Positions 57,329-64,000 of a DNA stretch of 64,000 nt are shown here, piece by piece (within the stretch, counting starts at the first letter, position 1; each line of letters opens with the position of its first letter). This DNA is from Muribaculaceae bacterium (GTDB lineage Bacteria > Bacteroidota > Bacteroidia > Bacteroidales > Muribaculaceae): positions 1-64,000 of the forward strand of contig JAFQKI010000002.1 in NCBI GenBank assembly GCA_017396945.1. The letters are read 5' to 3'. Below the pieces are notes generated by a model. That model was given only the letters and a program-made list of their open reading frames with translations. It did not search any database and had not been told where the DNA came from. The translations under genes and the position numbers were made by a program.

Positions 57329-57928
57329 TCAAAAAGATTTCAATTCTGAATAGAGACGGTGCAATGGCAATCCCATTACATTATAAAAACTGCCATTGAT
57401 GTTTTTCACGCCGATGCATCCAATCCACTCTTGTATGCCATAGGCACCGGCTTTATCCAATGGTTTGAATGTTTCGACATAATCGGCAATCTCAATATCA
57501 TCAAGTGTCGCAAATTCCACTTCGGTAACAGCTGAGAAAGTTACTTGTTTCTGTCGTGTCGTAATCGTAACACCTGTTATCACCTTGTGGGTATGCCCCG
57601 ACAATGAGCGCAGCATTTCAATAGCCTCAGTCGCTGATTGCGGTTTGCCAAGCACCGCTCCGTTATTTATCACAACCGTGTCGGCGGTTATTACCAACTC
57701 ATCGTCGGCTATATCAATTTTATAGGCATCGGCTTTCTTGCGAGATAGATATGCAGCCACATCATCAACCGGCATTTCATCGGGATAACTCTCATCAACC
57801 TCCCACCAGACGGCAATCTCAAAATCAACAGACAACCGCTCCAATAATTCACGACGGCGAGGCGACGCGCTTGCCAACAATATGCGATATCTTCTCAAAT
57901 GACTTAATGATTTCATATTATCGCGCAT
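57329..57928 (-). CDS. Maf-family nucleotide pyrophosphatase
   Basis: Maf proteins hydrolyse non-canonical or canonical nucleoside triphosphates (dTTP/UTP type) and affect septum formation. The 199-residue protein has LLASASPRRRELLERL at residues about 15-30, a YLSRKKADAY segment and VITADTVVINNGAVLGKP, the catalytic Asp region. IQEWIGCIGVKNINGSFYNVMGLPLHRLY closes the domain (span near the C-terminus). The ATG at 57928 overlaps the upstream stop (TAATG). A TTG at 57934 is less likely, and an ATG at 57916 is possible. Confidence 0.94.
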   Translation of the reverse strand: MRDNMKSLSHLRRYRILLASASPRRRELLERLSVDFEIAVWWEVDESYPDEMPVDDVAAYLSRKKADAYKIDIADDELVITADTVVINNGAVLGKPQSATEAIEMLRSLSGHTHKVITGVTITTRQKQVTFSAVTEVEFATLDDIEIADYVETFKPLDKAGAYGIQEWIGCIGVKNINGSFYNVMGLPLHRLYSELKSF

Positions 57929-58452
57929 TACCAACCAAAAGCCTTAGCATTTTTCATCCACAATCCTTGTGCTTTCATAATCTGCTCAAGCAGGTCGCGC
58001 CCTACCCCTTCGCCTCCTCTGAATTGAGATACCGAAGTCGCTATTGATTTTATCTCTACAGCAGCATCGGCGGGAGCGACAGCCAGCCCGACAACTTTCA
58101 TCGGTTCATAATCGGGAATATCATCACCGACATAGGCTACTTCCTCTGGTCGCAGATTATATTTCTTCATCCACTGTTGCAAGCATGGCAACTTGGTAGC
58201 GACTTTCAAATATACGTCGGAAACACCTAAACCCTCAAAGCGTTTTCTCACCGCCTCACTATCGGCTCCGGTGATAATAGCAATCTGCAACCCCATTTTG
58301 ACCGCAAGTTGTAGCGCATAACCATCTTTAATGTTAACCATACGCATAGGAGTACCGTCGGGATGCAATGGGATCATCGACGGAGACAACACACCATCGA
58401 CATCAAAGGCGACAGCTTTAATTCGAGTCAAATCATAATTTATACTACTCAT
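57928..58452 (-). CDS. KdsC-like HAD phosphatase
   Basis: The 174-residue HAD-superfamily protein has the nucleophile motif AFDVDGVLSP (Asp18, Asp20), IAIITGADSEAV and the acidic VAYVGDDIPDYEPMKVVGLAVAP, the pattern of 3-deoxy-D-manno-octulosonate 8-phosphate phosphatase. It would make KDO for LPS inner core. The ATG at 58452 overlaps the upstream stop by eight bases; a longer frame from 58512 lies inside the DUF2520 gene and is rejected. Confidence 0.92.
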   Translation of the reverse strand: MSSINYDLTRIKAVAFDVDGVLSPSMIPLHPDGTPMRMVNIKDGYALQLAVKMGLQIAIITGADSEAVRKRFEGLGVSDVYLKVATKLPCLQQWMKKYNLRPEEVAYVGDDIPDYEPMKVVGLAVAPADAAVEIKSIATSVSQFRGGEGVGRDLLEQIMKAQGLWMKNAKAFGW

Positions 58453-59221
58453 CTTTCTCTGCTTTATATTGATTGATAATGCTTTGAGATAACATCTTAT
58501 ATAATATCGCACGCTCTTGCGACAACATAGCGCAATGACTTGTAATTATATCGGTATCACCACGACGAGCGGGACCTGTCTGTCCTTGTAACGGCGAAAT
58601 ATCTACCGCCTTTGCCAACGTCGCCTCAATTAGCGGCACAAGCACATCAAAAGAATAGCCCGCGTCGGCAAGGACTTCATCAGCCACAGCCCAAAGATGA
58701 TTTGCAAAATTGCAAGCAAAGACAGCCGCAACATGAAGCATTTTACGTTGCCTACTATCTGCCGCACTGACTTTTGAAGATAGCAAATGCGCCAAATCCG
58801 TAATTTCGGCAGTCACGGCATCTACGCTTCCCTCTACAAAAAACGGCACATGCGACACATCGACAGCAACAGCCTTTGAAAAAGTCTGCAACGGATACAA
58901 CACACCATAATTGCTGCGCTTCCCCTCAAAGACCGACATTGGCACACTTCCTGAGGTGTGAAGCCACAAGCCGTTCGAAACCGAAATATCGACAATGATT
59001 TTAGCGACCGCATCGTCACTTGCCGAAATAATATAAATGTCGGCATCGGGCGTCACTTGCGATGGATTATCAATCGCTTGGCATGCTCGCAAACGCACAG
59101 CCAATTCATTTGCCGATGATAAATGTTGGGAATATACTTGCACAACATCAGCCACTTTATCAAGCGCAAGCGCAAGATGAGTGGCGACATTGCCCGATCC
59201 TATAAATACAATACGTTTCAC
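58445..59221 (-). CDS. DUF2520 Rossmann-like oxidoreductase
   Basis: The 258-residue protein begins with IVFIGSGNVATHLALALD, a GxGxxA dinucleotide-binding fold, and continues with a DUF2520 C-terminal helical domain (FACNFANHLWAVADEVLADAGY). It resembles pyrroline-5-carboxylate reductase-like proteins. The chosen start is the GTG at 59221, which overlaps the upstream stop as GTGA. ATG codons further up (59236, 59260) lie deep in the nitroreductase gene. The substrate is unknown. Confidence 0.87.
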   Translation of the reverse strand: MKRIVFIGSGNVATHLALALDKVADVVQVYSQHLSSANELAVRLRACQAIDNPSQVTPDADIYIISASDDAVAKIIVDISVSNGLWLHTSGSVPMSVFEGKRSNYGVLYPLQTFSKAVAVDVSHVPFFVEGSVDAVTAEITDLAHLLSSKVSAADSRQRKMLHVAAVFACNFANHLWAVADEVLADAGYSFDVLVPLIEATLAKAVDISPLQGQTGPARRGDTDIITSHCAMLSQERAILYKMLSQSIINQYKAEKDE

Positions 59222-59757
59222 TCCACGTCTTTCCATGTGCCGATGTGAACTTTCTTCCACAACAATTTAGAGGTATCGCACGCGCGACGCTCTTCATCTT
59301 TGTGTCCGAAAGTCATGATACACACAACCGGAAGAGTCTCAGGCATATTGAGTAACTCTTGCACATACTCCTCTGATGGGGTTCCGTCATGAGCAAAACG
59401 CCCGCGTACCTGTATCCAACAAGAGCCTAAGCCCAAATCGGCGGCTTGAAGTTGCATATATGCCGCGGCAATAGAGGCATCCTCAACCCAAGGGTCAGAC
59501 AATTGAGGGTCGGCAGCAACTACAATGGCAAACGCCGCCTTTGCAATAGGGGTAGCTCCGGCAGGCTTACATTCACTGAGACGTTGTAACATATCTTTAT
59601 CCTCGACTACGACAAACTGCCAAGGACGACTGCTTTTGGATGTTGGAGCCATCAAAGCCGCTTCAAGAATAAGTTTGACCGCTTCGGGTTCAACCGGCTC
59701 AGAAGTATAACGACGTATGCTGCGACGATTCACGAGCAGCTCATGTAGATTTTCCAT
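59218..59757 (-). CDS. Nitroreductase-family protein
   Basis: The 179-residue FMN-dependent protein has RRSIRRYTSEPV near the start (flavin-binding Arg), LEAALMAPTSKSSRPWQFVVVED and CIMTFGHKDEERR. It is of the small single-domain type. The electron acceptor is unknown. It is the first gene of a leftward run (nitroreductase, DUF2520, KdsC-like, Maf, TPR), linked by overlaps of four, eight and one base. Confidence 0.93.
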   Translation of the reverse strand: MENLHELLVNRRSIRRYTSEPVEPEAVKLILEAALMAPTSKSSRPWQFVVVEDKDMLQRLSECKPAGATPIAKAAFAIVVAADPQLSDPWVEDASIAAAYMQLQAADLGLGSCWIQVRGRFAHDGTPSEEYVQELLNMPETLPVVCIMTFGHKDEERRACDTSKLLWKKVHIGTWKDVE

Positions 59758-59793
59758 AACGATATATTTGAATTGTATTTTTATAATGGTATC

Positions 59794-60825
59794 TTATCGG
59801 CAACAAACCCACGCGCCTTCATATCGGGCCGAAATCACCTCATTATCTTTTGCCTTCAATGCTTGTGACGCACTCTCTCCCGTAGCGGCATATATGCGAT
59901 AACGCCCATCTTTTTCAAGAATGCCCAAGCGACAATGATTAGAGTTTTGCGCCACATATTTTTCCGCATCAGCCATAGTGGTTAGCGACGCTACAACAAG
60001 GCAATATCGGTCATTTTCATCAAAACGTATCGTTGCAGACTCAACATCTGTTGCAATCTCAGGCTTCGCAATCGGAGTTATAGTAGCCGTCGATGCGGGA
60101 CTGTTTTTCTTTTCCTCTTCTGTAGATATTTCTGCCACAATGGGTTGTTGAACTTGATTTATATCCACCACCTCTACCATTGGCTGTGTCGCAACCGGAG
60201 CTTTAATTTCGGGAGCCGAAAGCGATGCGTAAGTTGTGGCTTCGTCAACAATCATTGGCGTAGAGAAAACGAAGCCCAAACCTAAGAATACAGCCACCGA
60301 AGCCGCGACTTTGAAGAAATTGCGACTAAGTGGCACGTAAACCACATCTTTTTTGCGTGGTTGCTCACCCTCAGCAGTCAATCCGGCATCAAGACGTGCT
60401 TGAGTGAGAAGCGGCACGATATTTAACGTTTTTAATGCTCTAAATTCTGAAGAAAGAGCAGTTGATGTGAATGGCTCGAAAATTGTTGTTCCGCCCATAT
60501 TGCGACGGAATACGCCTAATTTCCCGATTGCAATCTCACCGCAATCTTCAACCTGATGACGCAAAGCATTAACCTCGTTATTAACGATGGCAACAGCTTT
60601 ATCGTATGAAATTTTATCGCGACGAGCAATCGAGGCGGCAATCAACCCATCGTTGTGAACCAAAGAGGGATTAAACGAGAGCGAACGAGAGGGAGGCATA
60701 AGCATTCCGGTAGCCTCGTCAAGCATAGCCGCTTGATATTGCGCCACCAATGCACCCCACCCCGGCACAATGACACAATCATTGACACGCACAAGGTATT
60801 CAATATGTTCGCTTAACAGATTCAC
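59794..60825 (-). CDS. HU-CCDC81-type protein with SPOR domain
   Basis: The 343-residue protein has an N-terminal HU-like DNA-binding-fold region (IEYLVRVNDCVIVPGWGALVAQYQ, then LVHNDGLIAASIARRD), one membrane helix (about 176-192) and a C-terminal SPOR domain (about 266-343, RYCLVVASLTTMADAEKYV) that binds denuded peptidoglycan at the division site. This combination is a Bacteroidetes family. The frame starts with GTG at 60825, and the -7 box ends only five bases away. Confidence 0.9.
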   Translation of the reverse strand: MNLLSEHIEYLVRVNDCVIVPGWGALVAQYQAAMLDEATGMLMPPSRSLSFNPSLVHNDGLIAASIARRDKISYDKAVAIVNNEVNALRHQVEDCGEIAIGKLGVFRRNMGGTTIFEPFTSTALSSEFRALKTLNIVPLLTQARLDAGLTAEGEQPRKKDVVYVPLSRNFFKVAASVAVFLGLGFVFSTPMIVDEATTYASLSAPEIKAPVATQPMVEVVDINQVQQPIVAEISTEEEKKNSPASTATITPIAKPEIATDVESATIRFDENDRYCLVVASLTTMADAEKYVAQNSNHCRLGILEKDGRYRIYAATGESASQALKAKDNEVISARYEGAWVCCR

Positions 60826-60829
60826 ACGG

Positions 60830-60837
60830 CAAAATTA
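60830..60837 (-). promoter_or_regulatory. -7 box close to the SPOR gene start
   Basis: The minus strand reads TAATTTTG, five bases before the GTG start. Transcription from it would begin near the first codon, giving a leaderless message if this is the true promoter. Confidence 0.45.
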
Positions 60838-61026
60838 ATCAACTTCATTCAAGTAATCAAGAATTTTAATGTTAAAATCCAAAATTTGTTGATAAGTCTA
60901 AGGTTATTAACATTGCTGTTCTTTTGCTGTCAACGATTTATTTTTAGGTTTTGTGATGTACATTGTAATGTTTTTTTGATATACTGTTAATTTATCTGTG
61001 ACAAACAACCATGAATGATAAAAAAA

Positions 61027-61057
61027 TTGCATAATTGAGGTAAAGGGCTTAACTTTG
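61027..61057 (+). promoter_or_regulatory. Promoter of the LysM gene
   Basis: TTG (61027-61029), 20 bases, TAACTTTG (61050-61057) is a complete promoter with the same spacing as the structured-RNA promoter. It is 45 bases upstream of the ATG. Confidence 0.75.
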
Positions 61058-61102
61058 TGTCAATTATTAAATAGTTTGATTAAATAAATCCACATTACGC
61101 TG

Positions 61103-62554
61103 ATGCTTAAACATCTCAAACTCATAATGGTCACATTGATGATATTATTATCAATGCCCGCAATTACAGCGCTTGACCTACCTACAAAGAACATTAATGG
61201 CGAAACTTATCACTATTATGTAGTAAAGCAAAAAGAAACCGTTTACTCACTCTGCAAACGCTTTGGCATCAGCAAGGATGAGATGGTGAAATACAATCCG
61301 GCAGTAGCCGACGGACTAAAAACCGGAATGACTCTATATTTTCCGGCAGAAAACAATGTTGGCTCTGAAGTTGACATTGAGGTTGAAACAATGGCAACTC
61401 CGGCAGTTTCAACTCAAGTAGACCAACCGACAGTTCCGACTATTACTCCACAAACAGTAAACGACGTCCAACCTGCCACCATCTCTACATCCAACGATAA
61501 ACTAAGCATTGTTGTAATGTTGCCTTTCATGCTCAACGAAAGAAAACCATCACAAAACGCATTAAAATACACCGAATTTTACAAAGGGATATTACTTGCA
61601 GCCAATGAGCAAAAGAGCAATGGGCAACCAATCACAATATACGCCTATGATACAGCCGATAGCCTTGACCGAGTAAAAAACATTTTGACTTATCCGGAGT
61701 TAAAATCGGCAGACATAATCATCGCGCCAAGCGATAACAGGCAATATGTCGTAATCACAGAATTTGCGAAAGAGCATGGCAATTATGTATTGAACGCCTT
61801 TTCGGCAAACGACAAGACATACACCCGCAACAGCCAAATTTTACATGCCAACATTCCTCGTGACATGATGTATGCCAAAGCATTTGAATATCTTTGCAAT
61901 ACATACAACGACTACACATTTGTATTCCTAATAAGCGAAGGTGGCAAAAACGACAAAGGGGAATTTGCCATAGAACTACAAGCGACACTCGGCAAGCACA
62001 ACATAAAATACAGCGAAATCCTTTATGCCGGCGAACTTGAGAACAAACATCTGACAAAACTAAAAAAAGGTGGTAAATATCTATTCATACCATTGACATC
62101 AAGTGGTAGCGAGTTTCGCAAAATCGCACCTCAAATAATCGCGATGCAAGAAAGCGCAAGCAATAAAAACGACATTCGATTGTTTGGGTTCCCCGAATGG
62201 GTTACATTCAAAGGAGAGAACCTCAACAATCTCCATCGCATAAACGCAACAATATATTCTCGTTTTTTCAACGACAACAATGCGCCATCAAGCCGTGCGA
62301 TTAGCGAAGCTTTTAATCAATGGTTTGGCATCCAAATGATCGAAAGCTATCCAATACAAGGCATCTTGGGATATGATTTAGGTACGCTACTAATAAAGTC
62401 ACTCAGGAACAATAGTACTTTTGGCAAACAATATGATGGCGTACAGAGCGCTTTTGAGTTTATTTCGGCAAGCGAAACCGGTGGATACGTCAACAACTCA
62501 CTCTACATCATCAATTATAATGCCGACGGCTCAATAGATCGCAAACTATATTAA
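61103..62554 (+). CDS. LysM protein with type 1 periplasmic-binding fold
   Basis: The 483-residue exported protein (signal 1-23) has one LysM domain (about 37-82: YYVVKQKETVYSLCKRFGISKDEMVKYNPAV), a Thr/Pro/Val-rich linker and a large C-terminal region (about 133-475) with the fold of branched-chain amino-acid-type binding proteins (IVVMLPFML, FYKGILLAANEQ, VQSAFEFISASETGG). LysM binds peptidoglycan. The second domain could bind a small ligand or serve structurally. A beta-barrel gene follows after 14 bases in the same direction. Confidence 0.87.
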   Translation: MLKHLKLIMVTLMILLSMPAITALDLPTKNINGETYHYYVVKQKETVYSLCKRFGISKDEMVKYNPAVADGLKTGMTLYFPAENNVGSEVDIEVETMATPAVSTQVDQPTVPTITPQTVNDVQPATISTSNDKLSIVVMLPFMLNERKPSQNALKYTEFYKGILLAANEQKSNGQPITIYAYDTADSLDRVKNILTYPELKSADIIIAPSDNRQYVVITEFAKEHGNYVLNAFSANDKTYTRNSQILHANIPRDMMYAKAFEYLCNTYNDYTFVFLISEGGKNDKGEFAIELQATLGKHNIKYSEILYAGELENKHLTKLKKGGKYLFIPLTSSGSEFRKIAPQIIAMQESASNKNDIRLFGFPEWVTFKGENLNNLHRINATIYSRFFNDNNAPSSRAISEAFNQWFGIQMIESYPIQGILGYDLGTLLIKSLRNNSTFGKQYDGVQSAFEFISASETGGYVNNSLYIINYNADGSIDRKLY

Positions 62555-62568
62555 AACAGCGACACACG

Positions 62569-63252
62569 ATGAAACGAGTTCTTAGCTTAGTAACCGCATT
62601 TTTTTTTGTAGCCACATTGTCGGCACAAACTCATTATAAACCTAAAATTTATATCGGGGGAAAAGCCGGAGCGACACTGTCAAAGATGTCGTTTTCTCCG
62701 GGTGTTGAACAATCATGGCTTCCGGGGATCGCCGCAGGAGTACAATTTCGCTACACCGAAGAGAAGCATTTCGGGCTTATCGCAGAGTTAAACATTGAGC
62801 AACGCGGGTGGCAGGAAAACTTCAAAGATGACGCACCGGAATTATCATACAAGCGCACTCTTACCTATTTACAACTCCCATTAATGACACATCTCTATTT
62901 TGGCAGTCGTTCATTCAAAGGGTTTGTAAATCTTGGTCCTGAATTTGGCTATATGATAGGCAATAGCATAAATTCCAATTTTGATTATGCTAATACATCA
63001 ACCATTGCCAATTTCCCTAAAAATCGCATGACCGACCAAATGTCAATGGAAATCAAAAACCGTTTTGACTATGGTATTTCAGGAGGTCTCGGCATGGAGT
63101 ATTTCATGTCTCGTCGCAACTCTATAAACCTCGAAGCAAGGTTTTATTATGGATTGGGTAATATCTATCCGGCAAGCAAACGAGATGTTTTCGGCGCATC
63201 TCGCGGGATGTCACTTGAAGTGACACTTGGCTATTTTTTCAGAATAAAATAA
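62569..63252 (+). CDS. PorT-like outer-membrane beta-barrel protein
   Basis: The 227-residue protein has a signal peptide (1-20, ending LSAQ) and strands of the PorT/OmpW-like barrel: YIGGKAGATLSKMSF, GLIAELNIEQRGW, YLQLPLMTHLYFG, LGPEFGYMIG, and a terminal EVTLGYFFRIK with aromatic residues. Function unknown; it probably works with the preceding LysM protein (co-transcribed, 14-base gap). Confidence 0.85.
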   Translation: MKRVLSLVTAFFFVATLSAQTHYKPKIYIGGKAGATLSKMSFSPGVEQSWLPGIAAGVQFRYTEEKHFGLIAELNIEQRGWQENFKDDAPELSYKRTLTYLQLPLMTHLYFGSRSFKGFVNLGPEFGYMIGNSINSNFDYANTSTIANFPKNRMTDQMSMEIKNRFDYGISGGLGMEYFMSRRNSINLEARFYYGLGNIYPASKRDVFGASRGMSLEVTLGYFFRIK

Positions 63253-63363
63253 CGCAAATCAGTTTGAGTCTTTATTGGGACGCAGATAGCGCAATCAACA
63301 AACGCCCCTAACAACTTATCTGCCAAAAACCGGATATTTTTTTTATTAATTAGTCATTATTCT

Positions 63364-63371
63364 TATATTTG
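63364..63371 (+). promoter_or_regulatory. -7 box for the last gene
   Basis: TATATTTG matches TAnnTTTG and lies 34 bases before the ATG at 63406. No -33 TTTG is seen. Confidence 0.55.
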
Positions 63372-63405
63372 TGACATTATTCACAAACCTATAATCAAAT
63401 GAGCC

Positions 63406-64000
63406 ATGAAACAATTTAAAAGACAAATTCTACTCCTTATCGTATTCCTATCGTTTACATTCGTAGCAAAAGCACAATTCTATGAAATTGCAAACCAAGT
63501 ACCTCAACTTTTATCTCCAGCATTATCTGGTAGTTTTAATTACAAAGGCTACATTGAAGCATCATACATCAAAGGTATTGGAGATGAAAGAATCGATTTT
63601 GTGGACATATCAACCACTCAAGGGTTCAAATACGCCAACTGGCTTTTTATGGGAGTCGGTGCAGGTGTCGATATGATGCTTCCAAGCGTTGACATTGACC
63701 ACCACAGCTATGACCCAGCTGTTATGGTGCCTTTATATGCCGACTTTCGCTTTCTTATTGGCAACCAAAATAAAATAGGTATCAACCTTGATCTCCGCTT
63801 TGGCGCAGCGTTTTTATTTGACAGCTTCCCTACCAACAATGGTTGGCTCGTGAGCGAAGAAAACTTCTATCTCCGTCCATCACTCAGTATGAGAATACCT
63901 ATCAACAAAAACAAGCCAAAACAAGCGTTCAATATCGGATTTGCATACCAACTCATAGTAGGAGACTTTTCAGGTTATCATTGGGATTCCAACAAAGGCT
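63406..64000 (+). CDS. Outer-membrane protein, C-terminus cut by window edge
   Basis: The start ATG at 63406 opens MKQFKRQILLLIVFLSFTFV, a signal peptide ending VAKAQ, and the frame stays open to the window end (198 residues). The mature region alternates hydrophobic and polar residues with aromatic ends (GYIEASYIKGIG, WLFMGVGAGVDMML, MVPLYADFRFLIG, GINLDLRFGAAFL), as in beta-barrels. An upstream ATG at 63399 is closed after six codons, so 63406 is used. Function is unknown. Confidence 0.8.
   Translation, partial: MKQFKRQILLLIVFLSFTFVAKAQFYEIANQVPQLLSPALSGSFNYKGYIEASYIKGIGDERIDFVDISTTQGFKYANWLFMGVGAGVDMMLPSVDIDHHSYDPAVMVPLYADFRFLIGNQNKIGINLDLRFGAAFLFDSFPTNNGWLVSEENFYLRPSLSMRIPINKNKPKQAFNIGFAYQLIVGDFSGYHWDSNKG

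Noticed and set aside
59763-59771. TATATTTG on the plus strand upstream of the nitroreductase gene
   Set aside because: It points into the minus-strand HU/SPOR gene and has no plus-strand gene downstream, so it is probably fortuitous.

Overview
The window looks like a chromosomal segment of a Bacteroidales bacterium, probably near Muribaculaceae or Porphyromonadaceae rather than Bacteroides itself. The reasons are: repeated TAnnTTTG -7 promoter boxes; Bacteroidetes-type families (OstA-like, DUF4494, DUF5063, DUF4252, GH97, HU-CCDC81/SPOR, PorT-like barrels); exported proteins ending in type IX secretion (T9SS) sorting-like domains; and a 306-residue SerA with Lys in place of the catalytic His. 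I see no rRNA, tRNA, IS element, prophage or CRISPR array. Most of the window is core genome.

Layout. 1-7.3 kb: exported proteins (an edge-truncated phosphodiester glycosidase and an S8 protease with a sorting domain), then a TPR / PstS-like / membrane protein group. 7.5-13.1 kb: rarA, a four-gene ECF sigma / anti-sigma cassette flanked by DUF4252-type genes, and serC-serA. 13.2-18.2 kb: an unknown polytopic membrane protein, then the peroxide defence block ahpF-ahpC-oxyR-dps. 18.3-19.4 kb: a beta-barrel gene preceded by a 175-nt rod-like structured RNA resembling 6S RNA. 19.4-26 kb: M18 aminopeptidase, DUF5063-nadD-gmk-yicC, divergent tsaB, and class I fumarase. 26-34.7 kb: two lipoproteins, then the envelope-biogenesis genes (OstA-like, two parvulin isomerases, one related lipoprotein) downstream of guaB.

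34.9-42.4 kb: a Fib_succ_major-domain protein, a thioredoxin-like lipoprotein-type oxidoreductase, VanZ, two tandem NSS-family sodium symporters around a small membrane protein, a TSCPD protein and an FNT channel. 42.4-51.5 kb: GH97 glycosidase, a leucine-rich protein, a 1191-residue beta-helix protein co-transcribed with a small protein that ends like a T9SS sorting domain, and an OmpA-family protein. 51.7-60.8 kb: transketolase, sugar MFS transporter, YggS, DUF4494, and a housekeeping run (TPR, Maf, KdsC-like, DUF2520, nitroreductase, HU/SPOR). 61.1-64 kb: a LysM plus periplasmic-binding-fold protein and two outer-membrane barrels, the last cut by the window edge.

The least ordinary items are the structured RNA near 19.1 kb; the 46.0-50.0 kb operon, whose large protein carries a module inserted in its beta-helix that also appears at the C-terminus of the first gene in the window; and the symporter-small protein-symporter operon. 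Several gene starts were moved downstream because the promoter box or the neighbouring stop codon shows that the longest reading frame begins too early.
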